Assembly (NCBI GenBank): GCA_019752375.1 | Contig: JAIEMG010000032.1 | Location: 1 to 48,787 of the forward strand | Length of the DNA: 48,787 bases | DNA from: Gemmataceae bacterium | GTDB lineage: Bacteria; Planctomycetota; Planctomycetia; Gemmatales; Gemmataceae | Direction of reading: 5' to 3' | Shown here: positions 27,692-37,316 of the stretch, piece after piece | Numbering within the stretch: the stretch's first letter is position 1 | Layout: each line of letters begins with the position of its first letter | The notes under the pieces: model-generated | The model's database searches: none | What the model was told of the DNA's origin: nothing | What the model saw: only the letters and a program-made list of their open reading frames with translations | Made by a program: the position numbers and the translations under genes

Positions 27692-30600
27692 ATGCCCCGT
27701 CTCGCAGGCCACTCACGCTGGCGTGCCATGCTCATCATGGTCGGGTTCTGCGCGTTGCCGGCGACGTTCGGCCTTTCCGCCGATACCAGCGACTCCGACG
27801 AGGCGCCGCCCGAGCCGGTGGCGGTGCGACGCGTGCTGCTGCTGCCCGATCGTTTGGCTGCCGAGCTCGAGCGGGCCAAGCGGGGCGTATTGGTCCAGCT
27901 CTCGCGGGACGACTTCGAAAAGCAGATGAAGAGTGCGGCCCAGGCCGGCGAAGCGCTGAAACAGCCTCCCCGCCTGATCGAAGCCCGTTATCGCGCCAGC
28001 CTGGCCGACACGTCGCTGGTGGGCACCGGCGAATGGAAGATCGCCAATCCCGGTCCCACCGCGGCCATTCTCGGCATTCATCCGTTGGGTCTGGCGTTGC
28101 GCCATGCGCGCTGGCCGGACAACAAGGAAGCGATCCTCGGCGAACTGGACGGCAAGGAGCTGAGCTTGCTCGTCGATAACGGCGGCGAGCGCTCGCTGCT
28201 GCTGGACTGGTCGGCGCGCAGCAACCCGGTGCCCGGCGGCCTTCGCTTCAGCCTCGACGTGCCGCCCTGCGCCGTCGCGACCCTGGAACTGGAACTGCCC
28301 GCCGATCGCGCCGTCACCGTGTCGCGCGACGCGTACCTGCTGTCCGGCCCGCATCCCGCCGCCGCGGCCGATCGCTGCACCTGGCGAATCAGCTTCGCCG
28401 GCCGTTCGCAGGTCAATTTCGTCGTCCGCCGCGCCAAAGGACCGAACCTGCCGACGCCGCTGGTCCTCAGCCGGCTGCAGACGAAGCAAGAGCTGACGCC
28501 CGGACAGTTGCAGGCCGAGTTCGATTTCGACGTCGAAGTGCTGCACGGCGCCGTCAGCGAGCTGCGCTGCGAGTGTGGACCGGGCCTGCGGCCTTACGAC
28601 GTGACGATCCGAAACCTGGAATCGTGGGAGCTGCGTGCCGGTGCACCGACGGCGCCGTCCACCCTGATCATCCGTCTGCGCGAGCCGTTTCAGGGGGGCT
28701 CGTTGCAGGTCCGCTGCCTGGCGCCCCTGGCGACGGACAAGGTCTGGACCAGTCCGGGAGTGCGGTTGCTCAACAGCGTGTCGCGCGGCGAGAGCCTGGT
28801 GCTGCGCGTCCATCCCGAGTTTCAACTGGAAGACTGGAAGTCCGCGGGATTCCGCCTGACGCGCACCGCGTTCCAGCAAGACAACTGGCACGTCCTGACG
28901 CTCGGCGCCGGTCTCGATGCAGGCGCCATTCCCGAACGGCCGTTGGCGCAACTTCGCATGCCCGGCTCGGAATTCAAGGCCCGCCAGTTTACCTGGTGGC
29001 AGGTGGCGCCGGATCGCGTGGGTCTGACGACGCAGATCGTCTACGAGGTAGCGCGCGGCCGGCTGTTCCGCTTGCCCGTGCTTCTGCCGCCCGGCTACGA
29101 GATCGAGCATGTCGAACTATCGCCACCCGAGCTGCTTCGCTACTGGACGGTCAGCCCCGACAAGGTCCGGCCGACCCTGACCGTGGACCTGGACCGCGCT
29201 CTGGACCCCACGACGTCCGCGCGGTTGAACGTGCGGGCGCGACTGACGCAAGTGCGCGCGGTGCCGACCGCTGGTCTGTCACTGCCGGTGCCGGACCTGG
29301 TGCCCATGGACGCGCGGCTTCGCGAAGGCGCGCTGGCAATCAGCGTGGCGCCGCTCTACCAGGCGACCCCCAGCGCCTCGGTGCCGGCCGCACCCGTGGA
29401 GACGGCAGTCAACGCCGACGGCGGTACTCGCCCCGGAACACTGCCCTGGGGCAAGCAGGCGCTCGATTTCTACTTCCCCTTCCGCGGACAGCCGGTCGAG
29501 GGGACGCTGCAACTGCGGCCCCGGCCGACGCAATTCCGTGCCCGGATCTCCGCCGACGTGATTCTCGCTTCGGGCAAGGCGCGCGAACGCGTGCGCCTGG
29601 AGCTGACTCCCGAAGTCGGCACGCCCACCACCATCAACCTCTTCGCCGCGGGGCCCGCCGTCGGATCGTGGGAATGGCGGACTGTTCGCGGCAGCAATTC
29701 CGTGAAACGCGTCGATCGACTGGTTGCCTACAACCTCGCGCCTTCGCTGAGCGCCCTGAGTGCCCGCGGGCCCCTGCAATTGCTCGGCGCCGCCGCACTG
29801 ACTCCGCCGCGCGGGACGTGGTGGCGTTTGGTGCTCGATCGCCCACTCACCGAGCCGCTGAGCCTGGAATCCGCCGTGGAACTGCCGGGTCAGGCCGTGA
29901 CGGCCGATCCGACGTCCATTGTGCTCCCCCTGGCTGGGTCGCACCCGCTGGCGGCGATTGCCCTGACGACGGTGGCGGTCCAGCGCCAGCTCCCCAGCAC
30001 CGGCGATCGCCGCTGGGAGGTCCCGCTCATCATCGTGCCCGGTGCCGAGCGCCTCGATGGGCGTGTCACACTGCACCTGGCGGGCGCCGACCTGGTGCAG
30101 ATTGAAACACAGGGCCTGCAAGAGGTCAGCGAAACCGCGAAAAAAGCGGAGATCGAGTCGCCCTCGGACCTGTCCTTCGTGGTTTCTTCTTCATCGTCGT
30201 GGCGCACGTTCCGCTACGGGCACCCCCCGCTGGGACTGGTGCTGCGCGGTCAGACGCCGGCTGCCGACCGCTCCGCCGAAGCGGTGGTGGATCGTGCCTG
30301 GCTGACGACCTACCTGCGGCCCGACGACAGTCTGCTTCACCACTATCGCTTTCAAATCTGGAACTGGCGGCAGCAGACGGTGCCGCTGCGCTTGCCCGGC
30401 GGGGTGCAACTTACCGCTGTCAAGTGCGATGGCCGCTGGATCGGCCGGCTGCCGCTGGAGCCCAATGCCGACGGCACCGTCACCGTCCAGCTTCCCGTGG
30501 TGGGAGACAGCACGGTTCATCGTTACGAAGTGGCCTACACGACCGAAACGCCAACCTGGTCGGTCTGGTCGCGGCTGGAATCGCCCGCACCGGCGCCGAC

Positions 30601-33600
30601 CGTGCGCGTGCTGGCTTTTCGCCGCACCTGGTCTCTACCCGCCGACGTGACTCCGGTCGCCTCGAAATCGCTGCGTCGCCTCCCCGGAGCCGCGGCAGTC
30701 GAGCCGTTTCCGCTGCCGTCGTTTTTCGAGGATCGCACCCAGGAAGAGGAATCGGCCCGGCAACAACAACTGGTCACGGACGCCCTGGCACGGCTGCGGA
30801 AGCAGCTCGGTACCGACGAACCGGGACAGCTCGGTCCGTGGCTGGAGATGCTCGCCTTCGATTGCATGAAGGACCAGGCACCGCTCGTGGTGGACGTGCG
30901 CGCGGTCCGGCAAGCCGGTGCGACCTTGTCGAGCCGCGTGCGCTTCGTGCCGGACGGGAACAGCGCCCTGCCCTTCTGGGAGACGGCCGGGCTGGTGGTC
31001 GTGCCCTGCCGTTCCGCTCCGCTGTTGACGAGCCGCCAGCAGCTGGCTGCCTGGCAGATGACGGCGGGCGATCGACGCCCGGTCGGCGCTGGCATTGAGA
31101 CCGCGGTCGCCGAGGCTGCCGGCTTCGGCCACGATTCGTCCGGTCGGTTTCGCACCGTTGCCGATTGGCTGCGCGGCCGGACCAACGAGCAAAACACCGC
31201 CGATCCACTGACACCGAGCGTGGTGCCTGCCAGCCTGGGAAGCGAGACCGTCGAATGGGAGTGCCTGGCCGGTCCGGATTACACCGATTCGGTGCTGGTG
31301 GTCCGCCAGAGCGCGGTCCCACTGCTGGGCGTGAGTGTGGCGGGAACGCTGCTGCTGTTCGCCTGGATCCTATGGAAACGCCTCTCCGAGCGGCGCGGCC
31401 GGCGATTGTTGTTGACCTGGCTGGCACTCAGCGGCCTGGCCCTGCTCTGGCTGCCGACCCCGTTGCGCGCTTTGGCACTTTGGCCGGCACTGGTCGGGGT
31501 CGCCGCGGCGGCGTTGTGGTGTGTGCAGGTGGCCTTCCACCGTCCGGCTCCGCAGGTCGTGCTGACGGCGCCCATCGTCGGCAGTCTCCTGGCACTGCTG
31601 GCGCTCGCGGGCACTCCAGGGCAGGCCGCGGCGCCCGCTCCCACGACGATCTACCTCGTACCCGGTTCGGACAACGAGAAGCCGACCGTCCTGGCGCCGC
31701 CCGAGCTGCTGGAGCAACTGCAGGCCCTGGCACGGCGCGGCGTCGCGGGACTGCGCGGCGCCTTCCTTCAAAGCGCCGTCTACGAGGGCAAAGCCGACCA
31801 TCAGAATGCACAGTTCGAGGCACGTTTTCAGGTCCATTGCTTCAGCGAGGAAGCATCCACGCTCTTGCTGCCGCTGGGGGGAGTCCAGCTGACGGAGGCC
31901 TTGCTGGATGGAGCGGCCACGCATCCCGTGGCCGTGCGGCCGCCGCGCGAGGGCTACTCCATTGAAGTCAAGGGCCGCGGCAGTCATAGCGTGCTGGTTC
32001 GTTTCAGTGTGCCTCTGGCCGCGACGGGTGACGATCGCGACGTGCGCTTCACGATTCCCGAACTGCCGCGCAACCGGCTGCTGCTGGACGTGCCTCCGGG
32101 CGCTGGGTACTTGCAAGTTGCGGAAGTCCGCGGCGCCCAGCGCGTGATCAGCGATGACAAGACGGCAAGGCTGGAAGCGGACCTGGGCGCCGTCGGTACC
32201 GTTCGCGTCCGCTGGCGGCGCGACGCCAGCCGGCCGAACCCCGCCGTGGTCACCGTCCGCGAATCGTACTACTGGGACCTGCACGCCTCGTCGGCCCGGC
32301 TGTTGGCCCTGCTTCGGTACGACGTGGAGAAAGGCTGGGCCACGAGCCTGGCGATCGACTTGCCCAAGGACATGGAAGTCCTCAGCGCCGAGGCCGGGCC
32401 GGTGCCGGGCAGCACGTCCGCTCCGCGTTTGAAGGAATGGGTGCTGAGGGATGAAGGCGCTGGCCGACGACTCCAGCTCGACTTCCAGGGCCCGGTCACC
32501 GGCAGCGTGCTGGTGAGCCTGGAGATGGTGCCGCGCCAGTCGTTCGGCAAGGCCGTCTCGCTGCCGTTCCCAACGCCGCTGGACCCGCCGCCGCGTGAGG
32601 ACGGGCAACCGGTGCGTGCCTTTGTCGCCTATCGCGCCGAAGGCATCGAGGCAGCGTATGAAGGGAGCAAGGGCATCACGGGCATCGAGCGCAACCTGGT
32701 GGCCGACACCTTTGCCCAGGCGTTTCAGCAACCGTGGCGCACCGCTCGCCAGGAAGACCTCTCCCCGCCGAACTGGGCCTATTGGCGGAACCGGGGCGGC
32801 GTGCTCCTCCTGAAGATTCAGCCGCCCGGATCGCAAGTCCGTTCGCAGCAGGACGTCTCCTGGCGCGTCGATGCTCGGCAAGCCGTGCTTCAGGCCGCCG
32901 CGCGATTGACCGCGCCGGACAGCGGACTGTCTTTGCTAGAATGGACCATCCCCGCCAACGTGGTCGTCACCGAAGTCAGCGGTCCGCATTTGCGCTCCTG
33001 GTCGCGCACCGGGAGCCGGGTGCAGGTCTGGCTCCAGCGGCCCGTGGGGGAAACCACGCTCCAGCTGACGGGCTGGGTGCCTCGCGACCCCGCTCGCCTC
33101 GACTTGCCGTGCCTGCGCATGGCGGCGAAATCGCACGGCACCCTCCTGCGCGTGACGGCTGGCGACGGCGTGGCCGTGACGCCGACCAACCTCTCCGCAC
33201 TGACGCCCCGACCCGATCAGACGGTTGCGGGTCGCGAGTGGGTCTACACGTCCGATCAAGAATCGTACGGCGCCAGCTTCCAGACGCGTGCCGCCGGCAC
33301 GACCACCGATTGTCGATTGCTCACGTTTGCCGAGGTGCGCAATCGACAGCTCTCGTTCGTCACCACCGTGGAATGCCAGGTAAACAGCGGTGAGCTGCGC
33401 CACCTGACGATCGCAGTGCGCAACTGGGAAGGCGGCGACGTGCAGCTCGACGCGGGCAGCGTGATCCGCCGCCGCGAGCACCGTGTCGGCTCCAGCGGCC
33501 GTGCCTGGGTCCTGGAATTGCAACCGGGCGTCACCAAACGGTATCAACTGACGCTCTCGAGCACGCTGCCGCTGGGAAGCAGTCCGGAGATCTATCTTCC

Positions 33601-34978
33601 CGACGTGCGTGTGGAGAACGTGGGCGGCGCGGCGGTGCGCATGGATCGCTGGCTGGCGGTGGCCGGTCCCGAGCTTGCAGCCGAAGCCATTTCGGGCCTG
33701 ATGACGGCATCCAACGCCCCGGACGCCATTCGTGCCTGGCCGCGTGATGCCGAGCGCCTTCGCCGCGCCGGCGGCGCTGCGTGGCACGTGCTGTCCGACG
33801 ACTGGCGATTGCGCCTGCGCCCGCGTTCGGCTGCAACGCGGCCCAGCCCGGTGCAGGTGCTGTTGACCGAGCATGCGATGGCCGTGGCCGACGGCCGGCG
33901 CTGGATCCACCAGGCCACCTACTGGCTCTATCACGAAGCCGGGACCGATCTGAGCGTGACCTTGCCTACCGGTGCATCGGTCCTGGCCGTGGCGATCGAC
34001 GGCGTCGGCGTGCCGCCGCTGGAACCGGGGACCGAGCGTCTCTGGCTGCCGCTCTCCGGCGGCGCCGGCGGCCGCGCCATCCGGCTGACCTGGGCATTTG
34101 CCGAGGGGCGCGAGCCGGTGTTTGCTCCGATCCTGGGCGGGCCGCGTCTGGAAGGTGTTGCCGAAGGCCCCGTGGTCTGGACCGTGCAGGTGCCGCCCGG
34201 CTATCAGCTTGGCCGTGGCGCCAGGAATGATCCCGATACCTCCTCCGCCGCCGGGATGGACCTGTGGCGTGCCGCCGCCCAGCTGCGACTGGCGATCAAG
34301 CTCATCGAGCGCTCCCGCGAAGAAGGCGAACCGTTGCCCCTCGCTCAGCTCAATGGCGTCCGCGACCGCTTCGATCGCCTGTGCCGGCAAGCGGAGTACC
34401 GGCTCGGGCTGCCGGGGCCGACTCAGCGAGGTACGGGGCCGGAGGGACAGAGCCTGACGGCCTGGCTGCCAGGCCTGCGAAGTGAGTACAACGCGCTCGA
34501 GCAAACGAACTTGATCGAACGCCCGTCCGGCAGCGAAGCCCGACCGGCCGGTCGTGCCGAATCGGGCTCGCTATCGCCGTTTCCGTTTGTGCTGTCGCCC
34601 TTTGAACGCGGCCAGCCGGCGCACTGGCAGTCCGCGGACGGCGGCGCCGCGCCGAAGCTGACCCTCATCGGCATCGAAACCAGTCAAACCCGGCACACGC
34701 TGGGACTGTCCGCAGTCTTCCTGGTCCTGCTCCTGGCCGTGTGGATCCTGTCGCACTTCTTCCGCGCCGCGGCCTGGCCGGAGCAAGTCGCCCTGCTCGG
34801 CTGCCTGGGATCGCTCCTGTTCGGATCCATCCTTGGCACTGCATTCCTGCTGTTGCCAATCATCGCCGTCGTGGCGCGGCTGGTCTGCCTCGGCCAGTGG
34901 ATCCACGCCTGGTGGAAGACACGGCCGGCACTGCCGGTTGCCGTCGCCGTGGAGGGTAGCCGTGCAAATGACGAATGA
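27692..34978 (+). CDS. Giant exported membrane protein 2 (2,428 aa), two-module
   Basis: One of the largest proteins I can see here, 2,428 residues. After a signal peptide (MLIMVGFCALPATFGLSA) comes RGVLVQLSRDDFEKQMK, matching GVIVLTPEKFKEML of the neighbouring protein. Module 1 runs to about 1,200 and ends in a membrane cluster (about 1208-1230, 1237-1283, 1288-1314) whose last segment ends GTPGQAAAPAP, like a second signal peptide. Module 2 then restarts with VLAPPELLEQLQALARRG and a beta-rich body, and ends in another membrane cluster at about 2335-2357 and 2364-2400. It therefore looks like a fusion of two units each like protein 1. ATG 27692 follows CGAGGAAA at 27677-27684. The last codons (ANDE, stop) lie inside repeat copy B. 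Confidence 0.85.
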   Translation: MPRLAGHSRWRAMLIMVGFCALPATFGLSADTSDSDEAPPEPVAVRRVLLLPDRLAAELERAKRGVLVQLSRDDFEKQMKSAAQAGEALKQPPRLIEARYRASLADTSLVGTGEWKIANPGPTAAILGIHPLGLALRHARWPDNKEAILGELDGKELSLLVDNGGERSLLLDWSARSNPVPGGLRFSLDVPPCAVATLELELPADRAVTVSRDAYLLSGPHPAAAADRCTWRISFAGRSQVNFVVRRAKGPNLPTPLVLSRLQTKQELTPGQLQAEFDFDVEVLHGAVSELRCECGPGLRPYDVTIRNLESWELRAGAPTAPSTLIIRLREPFQGGSLQVRCLAPLATDKVWTSPGVRLLNSVSRGESLVLRVHPEFQLEDWKSAGFRLTRTAFQQDNWHVLTLGAGLDAGAIPERPLAQLRMPGSEFKARQFTWWQVAPDRVGLTTQIVYEVARGRLFRLPVLLPPGYEIEHVELSPPELLRYWTVSPDKVRPTLTVDLDRALDPTTSARLNVRARLTQVRAVPTAGLSLPVPDLVPMDARLREGALAISVAPLYQATPSASVPAAPVETAVNADGGTRPGTLPWGKQALDFYFPFRGQPVEGTLQLRPRPTQFRARISADVILASGKARERVRLELTPEVGTPTTINLFAAGPAVGSWEWRTVRGSNSVKRVDRLVAYNLAPSLSALSARGPLQLLGAAALTPPRGTWWRLVLDRPLTEPLSLESAVELPGQAVTADPTSIVLPLAGSHPLAAIALTTVAVQRQLPSTGDRRWEVPLIIVPGAERLDGRVTLHLAGADLVQIETQGLQEVSETAKKAEIESPSDLSFVVSSSSSWRTFRYGHPPLGLVLRGQTPAADRSAEAVVDRAWLTTYLRPDDSLLHHYRFQIWNWRQQTVPLRLPGGVQLTAVKCDGRWIGRLPLEPNADGTVTVQLPVVGDSTVHRYEVAYTTETPTWSVWSRLESPAPAPTVRVLAFRRTWSLPADVTPVASKSLRRLPGAAAVEPFPLPSFFEDRTQEEESARQQQLVTDALARLRKQLGTDEPGQLGPWLEMLAFDCMKDQAPLVVDVRAVRQAGATLSSRVRFVPDGNSALPFWETAGLVVVPCRSAPLLTSRQQLAAWQMTAGDRRPVGAGIETAVAEAAGFGHDSSGRFRTVADWLRGRTNEQNTADPLTPSVVPASLGSETVEWECLAGPDYTDSVLVVRQSAVPLLGVSVAGTLLLFAWILWKRLSERRGRRLLLTWLALSGLALLWLPTPLRALALWPALVGVAAAALWCVQVAFHRPAPQVVLTAPIVGSLLALLALAGTPGQAAAPAPTTIYLVPGSDNEKPTVLAPPELLEQLQALARRGVAGLRGAFLQSAVYEGKADHQNAQFEARFQVHCFSEEASTLLLPLGGVQLTEALLDGAATHPVAVRPPREGYSIEVKGRGSHSVLVRFSVPLAATGDDRDVRFTIPELPRNRLLLDVPPGAGYLQVAEVRGAQRVISDDKTARLEADLGAVGTVRVRWRRDASRPNPAVVTVRESYYWDLHASSARLLALLRYDVEKGWATSLAIDLPKDMEVLSAEAGPVPGSTSAPRLKEWVLRDEGAGRRLQLDFQGPVTGSVLVSLEMVPRQSFGKAVSLPFPTPLDPPPREDGQPVRAFVAYRAEGIEAAYEGSKGITGIERNLVADTFAQAFQQPWRTARQEDLSPPNWAYWRNRGGVLLLKIQPPGSQVRSQQDVSWRVDARQAVLQAAARLTAPDSGLSLLEWTIPANVVVTEVSGPHLRSWSRTGSRVQVWLQRPVGETTLQLTGWVPRDPARLDLPCLRMAAKSHGTLLRVTAGDGVAVTPTNLSALTPRPDQTVAGREWVYTSDQESYGASFQTRAAGTTTDCRLLTFAEVRNRQLSFVTTVECQVNSGELRHLTIAVRNWEGGDVQLDAGSVIRRREHRVGSSGRAWVLELQPGVTKRYQLTLSSTLPLGSSPEIYLPDVRVENVGGAAVRMDRWLAVAGPELAAEAISGLMTASNAPDAIRAWPRDAERLRRAGGAAWHVLSDDWRLRLRPRSAATRPSPVQVLLTEHAMAVADGRRWIHQATYWLYHEAGTDLSVTLPTGASVLAVAIDGVGVPPLEPGTERLWLPLSGGAGGRAIRLTWAFAEGREPVFAPILGGPRLEGVAEGPVVWTVQVPPGYQLGRGARNDPDTSSAAGMDLWRAAAQLRLAIKLIERSREEGEPLPLAQLNGVRDRFDRLCRQAEYRLGLPGPTQRGTGPEGQSLTAWLPGLRSEYNALEQTNLIERPSGSEARPAGRAESGSLSPFPFVLSPFERGQPAHWQSADGGAAPKLTLIGIETSQTRHTLGLSAVFLVLLLAVWILSHFFRAAAWPEQVALLGCLGSLLFGSILGTAFLLLPIIAVVARLVCLGQWIHAWWKTRPALPVAVAVEGSRANDE

Positions 34979-35086
34979 CGAAGCCCGAATGACGAATCAA
35001 TGACCAAATGACGAAGTTCCGAATGACCAACGCGGTCATTGGGGATTGGTTATTGATTCGTCATTCGGGCTTCGTCATTCGTCATT
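34967..35086. repeat. Inverted repeat element, copy B
   Basis: A 40-base left arm (34967-35006) and a 40-base right arm (35047-35086) are reverse complements with one mismatch. The left arm is identical to that of copy C (44904-44943) and shares its core with copy A. It overlaps the end of the 2,428-residue gene and provides that gene's stop codon (TGA 34976-34978). It separates this gene from the next one by 127 bp. Confidence 0.85.
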
Positions 35087-35105
35087 CAAAACGAGGCATT
35101 ACCGT

Positions 35106-35951
35106 ATGTCCGGTCCTATTCTCGACCGCGAAGAGTACATCGAGCAGGCCTATTTCTACCGCACCCTGCGCGAGCGGATGCTGACGAACGTCGCTGCCCA
35201 GGAGATCATCCAGCACGTCCACGAGGAACTCCTGGCCACGACGCGGCTGCCGTATGCGGTGCAGTTTCTGTCCGCCGAGCTGAAACACTCGGGACTCTTG
35301 TCTTCCGGGTTCGCGCGCCTGCCGCATTATTTCACCGCTTTTCAGGCCTTCGTCGTGCGGCAGGCCGAGAAGGAGGGCATGCGCTTCAACATGCACAGCG
35401 CCCTGCTGATCCTCGAGCGCGAGGCGCAGTACCGCGCCGATCCGGCGACGCCGGCGGGAATGTTCATCTACCAGTTCGAGGTGCTGTCGCGCAATCGCCT
35501 GGGCTACGACGACGGCCTGTTCGCCATGGCGGAAGACCCGCTCTATGACTCGGCATGGCGCGATTACATCGATCTGGTGCGACGCCAGGTCGGCGCCGTC
35601 GATTTTGCCGACCTGCTCTATCTGCGCTCGGAGTCGTGGGTGCAGGACCAGCGCCGCCAGGATCCGAACTTCGAACCGTCCAAACCTTCGCTGGTGGGCG
35701 CGAAGGAAGGCCGCATCGCCAAGGCCAATCGCAATCGGGATCCGCTCTACCTGTTCGCGGCCCTGCAACGGCAACTCGGCTACCCCGAAGTGCCCCGCCC
35801 CCGGCCGCGCGACGATTTTCAGAGCAAGATCGACGCCCTGCACGCCAAGCTGAACGAATGGGACGCCCGACTCAAGCTGGTGGAAGGCGAATTGCGTGGG
35901 CAGGTCGATCTGAGCCAGTTAGGCAGGCCGGATTTGCTGAGAGATGACTAA
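35106..35951 (+). CDS. Hypothetical cytoplasmic protein next to the giant pair
   Basis: A 281-residue protein without signal peptide or membrane segment. It is mainly helical by appearance, with many Arg, Glu and aromatic residues (EEYIEQAYFYRTLRERM at the start). The last 50 residues look like a coiled coil (SKIDALHAKLNEWDARLKLV). No catalytic motif or family recognised. ATG 35106 is preceded by GAGG at 35093-35096. It follows the giant genes on the same strand, so it may be part of their operon, though an inverted repeat lies between. The REP-like pair 4 starts three bases after its stop. Confidence 0.75.
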   Translation: MSGPILDREEYIEQAYFYRTLRERMLTNVAAQEIIQHVHEELLATTRLPYAVQFLSAELKHSGLLSSGFARLPHYFTAFQAFVVRQAEKEGMRFNMHSALLILEREAQYRADPATPAGMFIYQFEVLSRNRLGYDDGLFAMAEDPLYDSAWRDYIDLVRRQVGAVDFADLLYLRSESWVQDQRRQDPNFEPSKPSLVGAKEGRIAKANRNRDPLYLFAALQRQLGYPEVPRPRPRDDFQSKIDALHAKLNEWDARLKLVEGELRGQVDLSQLGRPDLLRDD

Positions 35952-35953
35952 GG

Positions 35954-36000
35954 TGGGGCCGGCTTCCAGCCGGCCAGACCGGCTGGAAGCCGGCCCCACA
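35954..36000. repeat. REP/iREP-like palindrome pair 4
   Basis: GTGG at 35954 leads into a stem ggccggct tcc agccggcc (unit 35954-35976). A reverse-complement copy at 35978-36000 has one mismatch. It lies three bases after the stop of the 35106-35951 gene and between two convergent genes. The header is GTGG rather than GTAG. It may also stop transcription from either side, but no T-run follows. Confidence 0.75.
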
Positions 36001-36025
36001 GAGGGACGCAGCCGTAACGATCGAA

Positions 36026-36367
36026 TTACTTGAGATAGGTGCGCAGCACGAACCATCCGCCAATCAACGTGACGTTCAGAATCAGCCCCAGCACCGCATT
36101 GCGCTGCCGTTTCGAGGAGAGCCCGAAGCTGAACACACCGCACGCGAAGCCGAGGATGGCGCCGAACAGCTGCCCTGGCAGGAGGTAGGTCCGCAGGTAG
36201 TCGAGTGCCGCGGACGCTCCGTGGGCCGCTTGGAGCTTCAACATCGCCTCCACGCCCATCAGGAACAGGCTGGCCAGCGCGAAGAAGATCGACATGGAGC
36301 CAAGCAACGATTGTCCTTTGGCGGGCTTGGGAGCGGCCACAGGCTTGCTCGATTTCTTGCGGCCCAT
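36026..36367 (-). CDS. Small membrane protein, unknown
   Basis: A 113-residue protein with three hydrophobic segments (SMSIFFALASLFLMGVEAM, PGQLFGAILGFACGVFSFGL and NAVLGLILNVTLIGGWFVL) after a basic Lys/Pro/Ala N-terminus (MGRKKSSKPVAAPKPAKG). No family recognised. I chose the Met at 36367, just before the basic stretch; a Met at 36421 in the same frame would add 18 residues of low similarity to a gene start. There is no good ribosome binding site for either. Convergent with the 35106-35951 gene across REP-like pair 4. Confidence 0.55.
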   Translation of the reverse strand: MGRKKSSKPVAAPKPAKGQSLLGSMSIFFALASLFLMGVEAMLKLQAAHGASAALDYLRTYLLPGQLFGAILGFACGVFSFGLSSKRQRNAVLGLILNVTLIGGWFVLRTYLK

Positions 36368-36429
36368 CTTGGCCAGGTGAAGGCGATGTCGGGACGGGGG
36401 CTGACGGTTGCCTCGGGGCATGGCTCAGG

Positions 36430-37316
36430 TTTCTTGACAGCGAGTTATCGACGCTACTTGAATTCTCCCTCGTATCCCTTCTTTTGACGAAGTGAAAATC
36501 GAATAATTCCCAGAAATTGACGATGAACGCCAGCGGCACGAAGATCAGGACTGTCGTCAGCGTTGAGTCGCCCAAGGTGTCGGTGAATTCCGACAATGCT
36601 GGGTCCACGCGATCAGGGATAGCGGCGTTCCCGCCCTGCTCTATTACAACCGAAAACGGCCGATGCCGCATGCCGATCCGCCGTTGTAGACCACGAGTGA
36701 CGGCGCTGCGGAGCGCGAGTGATGGCATACGGCCCTGTAAACGTCGAACGGCGTCTGCTGGAACCTGGCAGTGCACTCGCCGAGCGAGAGTTGCACCAGA
36801 GGGTACACATGAACGACTCGCGGCCGCGCATCTGTTTGATAGCTATCATCTTGCAATCAGGACCGACGGGTTGTCGCATTCATCCAGTGGTGGCCAGTTG
36901 GTTGGAACCGAGCTTCGGAATGCCTAATCTACAGAGAAGAGATGAATCGAAAAATCCATTTTCTTTTGCATTGAGGGCGATTTGTGCTCTAAGATTGGAG
37001 TGTTCCGTACTAACGCAGTGGGTAGCGATTAAACGGACAGCCAGCGTCCCCTTTCCATGGTGGGAGGGGGAAGGAGGTTGCCCGCGTGGTAGAGTCGCAG
37101 GTCGAGGCGCCGTCCGCCACAACATGCACCGAATCGGATGTTTTTGAGCCCGAAACCACTCACACAGCATACTGAGGTCTAATCCATCACCCATCTGGAA
37201 AATTCCTCAGTTCTTCCCCGTGATATCGCAGTCTCGAGTGGCGATAGGGATGAACGAGTCGTCTGGGTTTATGCTCGGTTCCGGAATATGCTCCCAGAAT
37301 TTAAGGGGCCGTGCCA
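36430..37316. other. 887-bp gap with possible gene remnants
   Basis: No complete gene is supported. On the minus strand a stretch at about 36480-36671 encodes MRHRPFSVVIEQGG then a hydrophobic segment TLTTVLIFVPLAFIVNFWEL, protein-like and membrane-spanning, but the frame runs on into unrelated DNA, so it is a broken or misassembled piece. Other frames at 36640-36930 and 36880-37194 show no similarity to known families. Base composition here is lower in GC and more varied than in the neighbouring genes, which suggests decayed or recently acquired DNA. Confidence 0.4.

Noticed and set aside
24236-27712. Long open frame (1,158 codons) antisense to giant protein 1
   Set aside because: A mirror of the coding strand's codon bias: rich in His, Arg, Gln and Asp, no motif, no ribosome binding site. 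The plus-strand protein has a signal peptide and membrane segments.
35954-36000. Simple Rho-independent terminator
   Set aside because: Strong hairpins but no T-run, and the internal structure (two hairpins in head-to-head order with a GTGG header) matches the REP-like pairs better.
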